IMG/VR virus record: IMGVR_UViG_3300037486_000279
Location: 1-23,176 of that record
Direction: 5' to 3' (one strand)
DNA from: a virus
Length of the DNA: 23,176 bases
How positions within the stretch are numbered: position 1 is the first letter of the stretch; each line of letters starts with the position of its first letter. The position numbers were made by a program, and so were the translations under genes. The notes below the pieces were generated by a model that saw only the letters and a program-made list of their open reading frames with translations, was not told where the DNA came from and did no database searches. This document shows positions 1-8,253 of this stretch, piece by piece.

Positions 1-134
1 GACCGGGCCGCATCCTCAGGTAGAGGCATGACCACCTGGATGCCGCTTCTAGGGTCGGACGCAACGAGTACCTTCGTGCCGTTGTCGCCCGCCTGCACCT
101 GCACCTGAGCCTCAGCCAGCAGGAACTGTATCAT
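1..134 (-). CDS. Partial CDS, unknown phage protein (N-terminus only)
   Basis: The N-terminal 44 residues of a gene that runs off the left edge. It starts with MIQFLLAEAQVQVQ and continues through a region rich in V, G and D. The ATG (134-132) overlaps the TGA stop of the upstream gene (ATGA), so translational coupling is likely and no separate strong ribosome site is needed. It is the last visible gene of the packaging/structural operon. Its position after the portal and two structural-looking genes suggests a virion or assembly protein, but the fragment has no recognisable domain. Confidence 0.6.
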   Translation of the reverse strand, partial: MIQFLLAEAQVQVQAGDNGTKVLVASDPRSGIQVVMPLPEDAAR

Positions 135-682
135 GGGGTCAGCTGCTCGATGATGAACTGGTGCATGGTGAACGAGCCGGTCGCCGCCGTCTGCGTGAAC
201 CGGAAGTCCATCACATTCGCCGCCGTCGAGTCAAAGCCCGCACCCACGACCGGGGCCGTGTTGTACGGCACAGCGATGACGCCCGCCCACGGGCCAGTCG
301 CCACAGCCGCCACGTTCAGGAACGCCGTGGAGCGCAGCACGCCCATTCCCATCAGAGTGGCGCTGGTGCCTGAGCCTACTGAACGACAGGTCAGCAGGAA
401 CTCACCGAACCACGGCACAGTGGTCTGCGCCACGACATTCAGCGGCAGCGCCAGAGTATCGAAGACGGTGATGGCCGCATGGCGCACGTCCAGCCGGAAC
501 GTGCCCGGCGTGGTGACGACGCAGGACACCCGCCCGGAGCAGGTGATGCGCCACTGGCGACCAATCTGCCAGTAGCCCGCTGGCAGCGTGGTCGGCACGT
601 AGGTCGGCACGCATGATGCTGCCGACGCCGCCGTCAGGATTGGGCCGTCCGTATACGTTGATGCAATCACTTGAACTGGCAT
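131..682 (-). CDS. Putative virion protein, unknown family
   Basis: A 183-residue protein rich in T, A, V and G with almost no charged stretches, the composition expected of beta-rich capsid decoration, fibre or tail proteins. I recognise no named domain. It has a strong ribosome site (AGGAGGAA) upstream of the ATG at 682, sits 15 bases after the preceding gene, and overlaps the next gene by ATGA. Its place two genes downstream of the portal supports a structural role. The C-terminus (FTMHQFIIEQLTP) is consistent with a beta-sandwich edge, but this is inference from composition only. Confidence 0.6.
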   Translation of the reverse strand: MPVQVIASTYTDGPILTAASAASCVPTYVPTTLPAGYWQIGRQWRITCSGRVSCVVTTPGTFRLDVRHAAITVFDTLALPLNVVAQTTVPWFGEFLLTCRSVGSGTSATLMGMGVLRSTAFLNVAAVATGPWAGVIAVPYNTAPVVGAGFDSTAANVMDFRFTQTAATGSFTMHQFIIEQLTP

Positions 683-697
683 GTCATTCCTCCTGCG

Positions 698-1096
698 CTA
701 TTGATGCGCAATGTCTAGGTCGCCGGGCGGGTAGCGGTAGCTATCGCCGTTGTTGATGGTCCGGTTGGTTGTAGTACCATGATACAGGCAGTTGCCCCCT
801 GCATTGCTGTCAAAGATACCCATTCCCGCCACGTTGAACGGGCCGCCTGCCGTGCATGGGCCGAACAGGATTTCATTCGTGTTGGCCGTCGCCCCTGAGC
901 CAGCCGGGGCGTTCCAGGCCGTGACCTGCTGGCGAGCGTAGCCGGTCATAGCGCACTCAGTCGACCCGGCTCCTGTCTCACCTGGGTCGCCGTCGAACAG
1001 GGCCACCCACACCTGCAACCCCGGCGTTGTATAGGCCGTGTTCCGCAGGACGTGATTGATAAGGGCGTCTTCCAGGTAGTTGCTGAACGCACTCAT
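698..1096 (-). CDS. Phage structural protein of the small tail-fibre-like family
   Basis: A 132-residue protein with the layout of a widespread small phage structural family: an N-terminal helix ending in a short-loop (SNYLEDALINHVLRNTAYT), a strand with a DGDPGETG turn (VALFDGDPGETG), a GYARQ motif, a TNEILFG strand, a GIFDS turn and a final GDSYRYPPGDL segment. Members are usually annotated as tail fibre or hypothetical virion proteins. The ATG at 1096 directly follows the portal stop codon, so the two genes are co-translated. I am confident that it is a virion protein of this family, less so about where in the virion it sits. Confidence 0.65.
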   Translation of the reverse strand: MSAFSNYLEDALINHVLRNTAYTTPGLQVWVALFDGDPGETGAGSTECAMTGYARQQVTAWNAPAGSGATANTNEILFGPCTAGGPFNVAGMGIFDSNAGGNCLYHGTTTNRTINNGDSYRYPPGDLDIAHQ

Positions 1097-2992
1097 TCAG
1101 ACCCCCCCGTACTCATAGGTCGTCACGGCTTCGGTATCAGTCATGTCGCCCATTGCGTTGCGGTTGACCTTCTGCTTCTCCACTGACCGCACCACCCGCT
1201 CGGGCCCAGGCGTCACGATGGTCTGCTTGATGTCCGGCTGAGCCACGTTCACGATAGGCGCCGCCACCGCCACCTGCACGTCCGGCGCCTTCACCGCAGG
1301 CACGTGTACGTCCACCTGCACGTTAGGCGGCTTCAGCTCCTGTAGAACGGACATGCCCTCAGCCTGAATGGTAAGCCCCCCGCCGCCCGACTTCAGGGCA
1401 GCTATGAGCATGGCGTCACGGCTCTCCATTGACTTCACGAACAGCTGTAGCAGGTCGCTGGACTTCACCTCATCGTCCTCCTCAGGGTCAGCCAGTGCCC
1501 TGGTAGCCCGTTCGATTGCGCCCGCCAGCTCAGCGATGTCAGGTGACAACCGGGCCTGCTCGCCCTCGAACAGGGCGTGCAGCTCATCCTCATTGACGCA
1601 GGCCGCAGCCATGCGCCGGATGCGGTCGGCGTCCAGCTGGCCCAGGCACCGGCACTCAAACTCACGGGAGCGGGCCTTGCCCAGGCGCCGCACTTCAAAC
1701 TTCTCCCAGGCCCGCAGCTCAGAGAGCTTATCCCGGCTCACTACCGTAGGCGGCTTCTTGGAGCCGCCCTCAGGCGGAGGTGGCATGGCGCCATTGCCGC
1801 CGCCGAAGACAACCGTGGGGCTGGGCTTCGGCTTGTCCATCTCCTCACGGATGCGCTCGGTCTGCTCTTCGTCCAGGTCGTACCCCAGCACAGCCAAGGC
1901 CACGTCCAGCGCCACCCCGGCGTCAGTGAGGTTCTTCAGGGACACGCTGCGCTTGGCCTCGTCTTCCTGGAAGGCCTCAAGGCTCTCGGGTTCGAACTCC
2001 ATTGAGTACCCGGCAGGGTTCCAGAACTGGTCATTGAACTCAGCTTGAATGAACTTGCACTCCGGCACGATGGTCCGCTGTAGGAAGTGCAGCGTGTCCT
2101 CACCCGCCGTGGCGTTGGTGCTGGCGTCCGAGAACAGCAGCGTTTGCGGGATGCCCAGGGCAGCTGCAATGTCCTCCCGCTTCTCACGGGTCAGCAGCTG
2201 GTTGTTCAAGCTCTCCAAGCCCTCGCCAATGGGTACCGCCTTGACCATATCGGCGTTGACGACCTTGCTTGACCAGGAGTTGTTGAGGCCCTGCACAAAG
2301 GACTTCCACCACTCCTCGAGCCTGGTGCGCTCATTCTTATCAGTGCCACCGGCAAGGGTGAGCAGCGTCGCCTTGACCGCCCCCCTGGCGAAGAAGTTGG
2401 TCACGAACGCATCCACGTTGTACAGCACGCCTGCCGCCTGCGCCGCAGCCCTGGCCGGGAACGTCTTGCCTGGGCCGATTTCAACGTAGGGGTCCGGCTG
2501 CCACCAGTAGATGATGTCCTCAACCTTGACGTTGACGGACTGAGCGCCCACCTGCCTGGTGAACCCGGTCAACCCATTTACCGAGTCCAGCTTCGGGCTG
2601 ACTGAGGACGGCAGCAGGTAGCGCAACGGGGCGTCAGCTGTTTCACCCCTGGCCATGTAGGCCTGGCCACACAGCACCAGTGATGCCTCCACCAGCCACA
2701 GCAGCCTCAAAGGGTTGGGGAAGAAGGAGAAGGCTTCAGGGTCCCACTCATCAGGGTAGGACGCTACCGCCTCATCACCCTTGTAGATGGTGAACGGCAT
2801 AGACGCCACTGATGCGGCTCGCACGTCCACGCCCCTGTGCAGCCACGGGATGATGCTGTAGTAGTCCTTGATGCTCTGTACTGGGCTTGCTTGCTCTTCG
2901 CCTGTTAGGAAGTCCCAGGCTGACGTTGGGTACTGGGGTAGCTCGATGGACTTGCGCCCGGTCATGAGGATGTGCTTCAGCTCAACAGCCAT
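1097..2992 (-). CDS. Portal protein, HK97-like
   Basis: A 631-residue portal: the dodecameric ring at the capsid vertex through which DNA enters and leaves. The first 380 residues carry the typical portal pattern: IIPWLHRGVDVRAASVASMPF near the start, VEDIIYWWQPDPY, the NFFARGAVKATLL region, RLEEWWKSF, then LLTREKREDIAAALGIPQTLLF and NDQFWNP. From about residue 390 a low-complexity Pro/Gly/Lys linker leads into an extension of about 230 residues. That extension has a helical segment rich in E, R and A and a repetitive PNVQVDVHVP/APDVQVAVAAP tail. The ATG at 2992 overlaps the terminase end by 16 bases, and AGGGAG serves as ribosome site. Confidence 0.88.
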   Translation of the reverse strand: MAVELKHILMTGRKSIELPQYPTSAWDFLTGEEQASPVQSIKDYYSIIPWLHRGVDVRAASVASMPFTIYKGDEAVASYPDEWDPEAFSFFPNPLRLLWLVEASLVLCGQAYMARGETADAPLRYLLPSSVSPKLDSVNGLTGFTRQVGAQSVNVKVEDIIYWWQPDPYVEIGPGKTFPARAAAQAAGVLYNVDAFVTNFFARGAVKATLLTLAGGTDKNERTRLEEWWKSFVQGLNNSWSSKVVNADMVKAVPIGEGLESLNNQLLTREKREDIAAALGIPQTLLFSDASTNATAGEDTLHFLQRTIVPECKFIQAEFNDQFWNPAGYSMEFEPESLEAFQEDEAKRSVSLKNLTDAGVALDVALAVLGYDLDEEQTERIREEMDKPKPSPTVVFGGGNGAMPPPPEGGSKKPPTVVSRDKLSELRAWEKFEVRRLGKARSREFECRCLGQLDADRIRRMAAACVNEDELHALFEGEQARLSPDIAELAGAIERATRALADPEEDDEVKSSDLLQLFVKSMESRDAMLIAALKSGGGGLTIQAEGMSVLQELKPPNVQVDVHVPAVKAPDVQVAVAAPIVNVAQPDIKQTIVTPGPERVVRSVEKQKVNRNAMGDMTDTEAVTTYEYGGV

Positions 2993-4509
2993 GAGCGTCT
3001 CCCTGTGATGTGAGCACCGAACACGGCCATCACCACTGCATCGCCGTGGTCAGTTGAGCGCCCTATGCGTTTGCGAATGAGGTCCTTTTCTTCGATACGT
3101 AGTCTACCACCGCTCATCTGTTTAGTATGCACCGCTGTTAGGTCGCCTGTCAACAGGGGGTCAGGGGGTAGGGCCATGCGCTCGTCGTTCATAGGGTTCA
3201 GTAGGTCGCGCATGTAGCCCCACGCTGCGGCCCTCATATTGGCGTATCCTACCTCACCTGTCCTGTCTCGATAGTCTGTACCGGCACTGGCGTTGAAGGC
3301 CTCACACTGCTGGCCCAGCTCACGCAGCCTATGCACCACGCCCGTCCCGATTCCGATGACGTCCACCACTGCCTTGCCTCCCTTGTTCTCGAGCACCTGC
3401 ACCACGGCGCCGACAGTCTCCATCGTGTCCTCATTGGCGTTGGCCCGCACTGAGCTGATGCCCTTGTGGTAGGGCAGCGTTTCCCAGGCTTCAACGGCTT
3501 CCTGGTCCGCCTGACCCTTGCCGTCCAGGTGAGGCGGCTCCAGCTCATAGTAGTCAGCCAGGGTAGTCTTGTCGCCACCCGTGCCCCCGCCCACGTCCAC
3601 GCCCACGCACACGAACGCTCCAGGGAACCCTGCATCACGCCAGGCAAGCCACCTGTCATTGGCCGCCTCCACCCAGGACAGGGGTAGCATAGCCTCAGCG
3701 TCATCTTCTGCAAAATCACCCATCACGTGCCGCTGATAGGCTGCGCTGCCCTCGCCCCAGTTGGTCGCCAGCAGCCTAGCCCAGTCCTCTGATACCCGGC
3801 CCGCCTCAATGGCCTGCTTCAGCGTGACCCGCATCACCCACCAGTTAGCGTAGGCTGGCGCATGCGTCTGAATGTCGTAGAACCTTCCTGACGATAGGCC
3901 AGGGGTGGACACTGCCAGGGTGCGACAGTCGCCCGCACTCATGGCCCCCTCAACGCTATCCCACGTGTCAGCGTCAATCTCCTTCGCTTCATCCATGACG
4001 TAGAACAGGTAGTCGGCGTGTGCCCCTTCAAGGGCCGCCCCGTCAGTCGAGGCCAGAGCGAAGGCCATGCCGGTACTCAGGTGCAAGGAGAAGTCCAGCA
4101 GCTCACCCCCTGCATCAAAGGGTGGGCGCCCTATGACATCCCACCGGAGCCGCCTGGTCCACTTGTGAATCTCAGGCCACAGGTACTTGCTCAGCTGGCG
4201 CCAGTTGCTCGCCGTGGTGGGGCACTTCCAGTCCAGCCCGTCACGGGTCAGGGCGAACCACAGCACCGCCCAGGCCATGAAGGCCGTCTTTCCGAGGCCG
4301 TGAGGACCACGCACGCTCACCCGTTGCTCTGAGGCTATGGCCCGCAGGCCGTCAAGCTGGTAGGGTGCAGGACCCTGAGCAGGCTTCCACTCAATGCACT
4401 CAAGCACGAACGCCACCGGGTCATTGAAGTAGCGCCGCTGGAACGCTAGGTGCTGTGGGGTGCGCAGGCCCTGGCGCCGTACCGCCTCACGTAGGGCGTC
4501 CGCCGCCAT
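2977..4509 (-). CDS. terL: Terminase large subunit
   Basis: The ATP-driven DNA packaging motor and headful/site nuclease. With the start at 4509 it has 510 residues. The ATPase domain has Walker A GPHGLGKT at residues 68-75 and Walker B LFYVMDEA with the acidic pair at 173-174, followed by the coupling-type motif VSTPG near 200. The RNase H-like nuclease domain starts with VGVDVGGGTGGDKT (Asp305), has a DVIGIGTGV segment, and ends with DHGDAVVMA. A longer reading from 4623 is open but would overlap the small subunit by 137 bases. The ATG at 4509 has AGGTGA before it and overlaps by only 23 bases, so I prefer it. Confidence 0.9.
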   Translation of the reverse strand: MAADALREAVRRQGLRTPQHLAFQRRYFNDPVAFVLECIEWKPAQGPAPYQLDGLRAIASEQRVSVRGPHGLGKTAFMAWAVLWFALTRDGLDWKCPTTASNWRQLSKYLWPEIHKWTRRLRWDVIGRPPFDAGGELLDFSLHLSTGMAFALASTDGAALEGAHADYLFYVMDEAKEIDADTWDSVEGAMSAGDCRTLAVSTPGLSSGRFYDIQTHAPAYANWWVMRVTLKQAIEAGRVSEDWARLLATNWGEGSAAYQRHVMGDFAEDDAEAMLPLSWVEAANDRWLAWRDAGFPGAFVCVGVDVGGGTGGDKTTLADYYELEPPHLDGKGQADQEAVEAWETLPYHKGISSVRANANEDTMETVGAVVQVLENKGGKAVVDVIGIGTGVVHRLRELGQQCEAFNASAGTDYRDRTGEVGYANMRAAAWGYMRDLLNPMNDERMALPPDPLLTGDLTAVHTKQMSGGRLRIEEKDLIRKRIGRSTDHGDAVVMAVFGAHITGRRSWLLS

Positions 4510-4954
4510 CTTCACCTGCCAATCGGCTGGTGAAATAGTTGACCATGCGCTCAAACTCTTGGACTGGGTCAAGCCCCGCCTCCTGAGCCGCCTTGCGCCA
4601 TTCGATGACGGTCGGGGCGTCAAGCCCCAGCAGCTTGGCCCGCCGCTCCATGATGCGTAGAACGCTCATGACCGCTGAGTGATTGCCCTGCCTGGCGCCC
4701 GTCCACAGGCCCGTCAGCATGGCGTCAAGCCTGGCCAGCTCAAGCTGGCGCAGCTCATCTGCCGGTTGCTGTAGCGTCTTCTGAATGCCCGACATGACCG
4801 CCCGATAGGCGCCGGACGGGTGAGCATAGCCCAGCCGCTGCGCAATCACGTCGAACGTGACGCCCGCCTTGCGCAGCTCAAGGGCCTGCCGCTCTTTCTC
4901 CACGGCGTCGAGGCGCCGTACACTGGTCTTGCTTTCACGTCTGCCGCCCGGCAT
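4487..4954 (-). CDS. Terminase small subunit-like protein
   Basis: A 155-residue helical, basic-N-terminus protein directly upstream of the large terminase, overlapping it by 23 bases. Residues 20-55 form a helix-turn-helix-like segment (ALELRKAGVTFDVIAQRLGY followed by AHPSGAYRAV) suited to recognising the packaging site. The rest is long helices (LDAMLTGLWTGARQG, AVMSVLRIMERRAKLLGLDAP) as in small terminases. The ATG at 4954 has an AGGAGG site 7 bases upstream inside the end of the ParB-like gene. The assignment rests on the fold-like pattern plus position, not on a diagnostic motif. Confidence 0.75.
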   Translation of the reverse strand: MPGGRRESKTSVRRLDAVEKERQALELRKAGVTFDVIAQRLGYAHPSGAYRAVMSGIQKTLQQPADELRQLELARLDAMLTGLWTGARQGNHSAVMSVLRIMERRAKLLGLDAPTVIEWRKAAQEAGLDPVQEFERMVNYFTSRLAGEDGGGRPT

Positions 4955-5837
4955 GGTCTGCCTCCTGACATAATTCTACCAGCCGCTCCGCAGGCCTGGG
5001 ACCTAGTACCCGCTTGACCACCTTGGCCTCCTTGCCGCTGATGGTCAGTGCGAGGCGGAACACCTGCCCGTCCTTCGCTGCCAGCACCTTATCCTGTGCT
5101 GACTTGGCGTGCAGGATGGCCTGTTCACGCCTGCGCTGGGCTGCCACTGCGTCAGCCGTCATAGCGTAGATGGCATCACTGCCATCAGCCCCCCGGCTGT
5201 TCGAAGCTTCAGTCAGCTGGTCGCTGCCCTGCCTGATGAGGTCCGCCTCTTCTTGTCCGATGCTGTCAGGCACCCAGGCCTGGGCATACTCAGCGTTGGA
5301 CATTGCATCCGGCGCCGCAATGTCGCTGAGCAGCCGGTTTAGCTCAACATCGTCCAGCATCAGGCTGTCAGCTGCCCAGTCCAGGGCGCCCAGGGCCTGA
5401 AGGTCACGCAGCACTTCGGCTTCCAGCTCAACGTCATGGCTGCCATGCGCCCGGTTGTGCCTGATGGTGCTGATGCGTGCCTGCTCCACCGTCATGTTGA
5501 CCTTGACGATAGGGATAGTGGCCATGCCCAGGGACTTGGCCGCCAGCCACCGATGCTCGCCGTCCACAATGACGAGGTCCTGGTTCACCAGGATGGGCTG
5601 GGTAAAGCCATCCTCCTCGATGGACCGCAGCAGGAGCTCAAAGTCATGGTCTGATTGCCGGTTGGGGTTGTAGTCGTTGGCGTGCAGCTGTTCAATGGGA
5701 ACGTACTCCACCGCCAGCTTCTGTAGGATAGCGTTCTTTTTGGCGACCGCCTTCTTGCCCTTGCTGGCCGCCCGCCTTGACAGCACCCGCTCCTGGGTCA
5801 GCTCGGGAGTGGTATTGCTGGGGTCAACCTCAGACAC
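4935..5837 (-). CDS. ParB/Spo0J-like nuclease-domain protein (long form)
   Basis: A 300-residue protein with a ParB N-terminal/nuclease-type domain at about residues 43-150. It contains YVPIEQLHANDYNPN, a LLLRSIEEDGFTQPILV segment, the hallmark VDGEHRW box, and IPIVKVNMTVEQARISTIRHN with the conserved NRAHG. The remaining half is helical, charged and of unknown function. Phage proteins of this type sit near terminases and DNA methyltransferases and are thought to bind or nick DNA or use CTP; nothing here proves which. The start is GTG at 5837, supported by GGAGGTGG just upstream, and it overlaps the methyltransferase end by 8 bases. Confidence 0.85.
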   Translation of the reverse strand: MSEVDPSNTTPELTQERVLSRRAASKGKKAVAKKNAILQKLAVEYVPIEQLHANDYNPNRQSDHDFELLLRSIEEDGFTQPILVNQDLVIVDGEHRWLAAKSLGMATIPIVKVNMTVEQARISTIRHNRAHGSHDVELEAEVLRDLQALGALDWAADSLMLDDVELNRLLSDIAAPDAMSNAEYAQAWVPDSIGQEEADLIRQGSDQLTEASNSRGADGSDAIYAMTADAVAAQRRREQAILHAKSAQDKVLAAKDGQVFRLALTISGKEAKVVKRVLGPRPAERLVELCQEADHAGRQT

Positions 5838-6438
5838 GTTCCACCTCCAGTCCTTGCGTGCGCCACCAGTTTAGCAGCAGGTCGGCCCGCTTCGGGTTCA
5901 GCTCAGTGCCCACGAATTGCAGCCCCTGCCAGAAGGCACACTTGGCCGTTCGCCCCTTGCCTGAGCAGAAGTCCACCACTGCCCCGCCTGGGCAATCAAG
6001 CTCAATGGCCTTCTGCACCGTCAGCATATCATCCCAGCCGGTCAAGTCGAAGGGCAGTGGGTCGGGGCTGTTGAAGCTGATGCGTATCAGGTTGCTGGGC
6101 CGCTTGCGATAGTACACCACTTCCCAGCTGTTCGTGACGTAGGCGCCCTCGAACCTGGCTTGATGCTCGAGAGTGTCAATGAACTGGCGCCCCATTTCCA
6201 GGTAGGCGGCCCGTGGGCTGTACTTGCCGCACAGGCGTATCAGGCGCCTGGTCAGGTCCAGGAACTCAGGTGTGTCCTGCAAGCTGGCCTTGTGGTACCA
6301 GGTAGCCAGGTTGCCCCTATTCCACGGAGGGTCCACGTACACCAGACCCACCTGCACCCCGGCCATCACCTCCCGCAGGTCGTCTCTCAGAATGTCTGTG
6401 ACCATGAGGCGGTTGGCGCCCGCCTGGTAGTGGCTCAT
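5830..6438 (-). CDS. DNA methyltransferase-like protein, DPPW type
   Basis: A 202-residue S-adenosylmethionine-dependent DNA amino-methyltransferase of the permuted (beta-type) order. The catalytic DPPW is at residues 36-39 and the AdoMet-binding motif DFCSGKG comes later at 156-162, followed by FVGTELNPKRAD. This kind modifies exocyclic N6-adenine or N4-cytosine. It is short for the family and lacks an obvious target-recognition domain, so it may have relaxed specificity or need a partner. The ATG at 6438 overlaps the acetyltransferase stop (ATGA). Lying between ParB-like and acetyltransferase genes, it probably protects phage DNA from host restriction. Confidence 0.82.
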   Translation of the reverse strand: MSHYQAGANRLMVTDILRDDLREVMAGVQVGLVYVDPPWNRGNLATWYHKASLQDTPEFLDLTRRLIRLCGKYSPRAAYLEMGRQFIDTLEHQARFEGAYVTNSWEVVYYRKRPSNLIRISFNSPDPLPFDLTGWDDMLTVQKAIELDCPGGAVVDFCSGKGRTAKCAFWQGLQFVGTELNPKRADLLLNWWRTQGLEVERV

Positions 6439-6794
6439 GCTGGCCTCCGTTCCAGTAGGACCGCCCCGTTCTTGAAGGACCGCAGGACCTTGAACCCTCG
6501 GGCCTGCCAGAACGGCACCCGGTCGGCGGACTTGGCGTACACCCTGACCACGGCAGCAGCTCCAAGCCGCTCCAGCCGCAGCTGCACCCCGCTTTGACCG
6601 ATACCCATGCCACGGTATGCCACTCGCACGAACGCCCCCCTGAGCGTTGCTGTGTGGCCCACGTAGCTTATCCCGCAGCACCCCCGCCCCAGGGTATCCA
6701 TGAACCAGTCAGCCCGGACAGGCTTGACGGTCAGCAGGTGACCCTCACGCAGCAGGGGTAGAACCTCCTCGTAGGTAGCCGGTCGCCAGGTCAC
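6435..6794 (-). CDS. GNAT-family N-acetyltransferase
   Basis: A 119-residue acetyl-CoA-dependent acyltransferase. The acetyl-CoA pyrophosphate loop is visible as FVRVAYRGMGIG (the R/Q-x-x-G-x-G pattern), followed by the alpha-3 helix, a VVRVYAKS strand and the late PFWQARGFKVL segment typical of the GNAT C-terminal half. It starts at GTG 6794, overlapping the upstream stop as GTGA. The substrate is unknown. Its place directly before a DNA methyltransferase, in the manner of Mu Mom (a GNAT-fold DNA-modifying enzyme), makes DNA-base acylation possible, but it has no Mom-specific sequence signature that I can recognise. Confidence 0.8.
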   Translation of the reverse strand: MTWRPATYEEVLPLLREGHLLTVKPVRADWFMDTLGRGCCGISYVGHTATLRGAFVRVAYRGMGIGQSGVQLRLERLGAAAVVRVYAKSADRVPFWQARGFKVLRSFKNGAVLLERRPA

Positions 6795-7105
6795 CCCCGG
6801 CCCTCCTCATGACTCTCAAACCCCGGCGCCAGGTCACGGTTGATGATGCCGCCCATGTGCCAATACTTCCACTGGTCCAGATACAGGTAGGTGTACGTCT
6901 TGGACCAGAACCTGCCGCCCGTGCCGTACTTGGCGATGCACTCAGCCAGGAAGTCGAACTCAGTTGGGTCCGTCGCTTCCCTGCGCAGGGTGTACCAGTG
7001 CGGCGCCGTCTTGGCGTAGGTGATAGCCCAGCGCCAGTATGACAGCCCTATGAAGATGTCAATGCGCCGCAGCTCATCAGGTGGGATGCTGGGCTTGCTG
7101 TCCAT
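6791..7105 (-). CDS. Hypothetical phage protein with KYWHMG motif
   Basis: A 104-residue protein rich in aromatic residues (IGLSYWRWAITYAKTAPHWY, KTYTYLYLDQWKYWHMGG). The YLDxWKYWxMG...IINR pattern looks like a small phage family I have seen near DNA methyltransferase genes, but I know of no assigned function. The ATG at 7105 is served by AGGAGG, which overlaps the stop codon of the upstream PAPS-reductase-like gene. No membrane segment or signal peptide is evident. Confidence 0.65.
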   Translation of the reverse strand: MDSKPSIPPDELRRIDIFIGLSYWRWAITYAKTAPHWYTLRREATDPTEFDFLAECIAKYGTGGRFWSKTYTYLYLDQWKYWHMGGIINRDLAPGFESHEEGRG

Positions 7106-7113
7106 TGGGCCTC

Positions 7114-8253
7114 CTAGAAGCTCGCCTTGCCGTACCAGAATCCGGAGCCAGGTCTGAAGAAGTCGGGTTCAACCTGGGGAATGTGAGGTGACTTCACGCT
7201 GAACGGGTCGCCGCTGTACATAGACACCGCCAGCTGGCGCCAGCTGCCGAGGTTGGAGACGCATGTGTAGCATGGAGCCACGTCAGGTAGAGGCCCGTTG
7301 CTGTGGTGGGCATGGCAAGACAGGACCGTCTTCATGGCCGTCACTGCCCGGTCGGCAATCCAGGATGGCGCCGTGTCAATGCACGTCCGCTTGAAGCAGG
7401 CCTCCCATGACTCGTTGAGGTTCCTGAGCGGGCTGACCGCCCGGACGCCATACTTGGCAGCTGCACGGATGCCCGGCAGCCGCTCGCACATGGCGTCGAA
7501 CCACCTGGGCCAGGCCCTCATAGCCAGCTGAAGGCTGGGCACCCCTGCCACATTCATCGAGGGCGGGGCGATGCGCAGCCGGGAACGTGGCATGCCCATC
7601 CGGGCCATCACATCATAGGCGCTGTTATAGTCCCACCCATTGTCCTTGATAGCCTTCCAGACATCGCCATCCGTCCAGTCGTAAACCGGCCTGCACTCCC
7701 GCACTCCCTCCCGGTTGGGCTTGGTGAGGTACCCCTTGGACGAAAACAGGCCATACATCCGGCCCCGGCTTTCAGCCACCCGAAGCCCTATGACCTGGAA
7801 CAGGTCCTTGCCCGGCGCTGGGGGGAACCTATCCCTGGTTGTCATACGCTCAATGTTGATGTCGCCTATTTTGTAGGCCTGGGGCGGCGGTTGACGCACC
7901 CACTGCTCAGGTGGCAGCAGGGGGTCGAATACCCACCAGAAGGGCAGCTCACGGTTGAAGACGTTGAGTATGGGTTGGCAGGCATATATCCAGTGAAAGC
8001 TGACCTCAGGGCGGGTCGCCACCCTGGCGCAGTATTCAAACGTGCCAGGGAACATGATTTCCTCATCCCGCATTATCACGTCCACCGGCAGCGTGCCTGC
8101 CCGCTGCGCCGCAAGGATGCACACCTCAACGCAGATGCCGCTGTCCTTACCCCCGCTGAAGGACACCACGGGGCGATGCCCCTCAGCGTACAGGACATAC
8201 ATCCGTTCAACGGCAGCGTCAAAGACGTTCATGTCGAGCAGCCTACGGGGCAT
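7114..8253 (-). CDS. PAPS-reductase-family ATP pyrophosphatase (DndC-like)
   Basis: A 379-residue adenine-nucleotide alpha-hydrolase. The PP-loop SGGKDS is at residues 33-38 within PVVSFSGGKDSG. Family members activate ATP or PAPS to transfer or reduce sulfur; cellular CysH reduces PAPS, and DndC acts in phosphorothioate DNA modification. The protein is longer than CysH and has late cysteines (CHAHHSNG...CYTCVSN) that could hold a metal or Fe-S centre. The ATG at 8253 has GGAG 7 bases upstream and overlaps the ParB-like gene by 11 bases; the reading is open upstream to 8364, but that would overlap far more. Neighbouring DNA-modification genes suggest a DNA-related rather than sulfate-assimilation role. 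Confidence 0.85.
   Translation of the reverse strand: MPRRLLDMNVFDAAVERMYVLYAEGHRPVVSFSGGKDSGICVEVCILAAQRAGTLPVDVIMRDEEIMFPGTFEYCARVATRPEVSFHWIYACQPILNVFNRELPFWWVFDPLLPPEQWVRQPPPQAYKIGDINIERMTTRDRFPPAPGKDLFQVIGLRVAESRGRMYGLFSSKGYLTKPNREGVRECRPVYDWTDGDVWKAIKDNGWDYNSAYDVMARMGMPRSRLRIAPPSMNVAGVPSLQLAMRAWPRWFDAMCERLPGIRAAAKYGVRAVSPLRNLNESWEACFKRTCIDTAPSWIADRAVTAMKTVLSCHAHHSNGPLPDVAPCYTCVSNLGSWRQLAVSMYSGDPFSVKSPHIPQVEPDFFRPGSGFWYGKASF

Noticed and set aside
1368-2489. Plus-strand open readings inside the portal gene
   Set aside because: Shadow frames of a well-supported minus-strand portal; Ser/Arg/Ala-rich composition typical of antisense high-GC frames.
7060-7105. CTGATGA on the minus strand near the start of the KYWHMG gene
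   Set aside because: It encodes PPDEL and has no GAAA or pairing stems in range; similar CTGATGA matches at 2750, 8390, 22320 and 23066 are also coding only.
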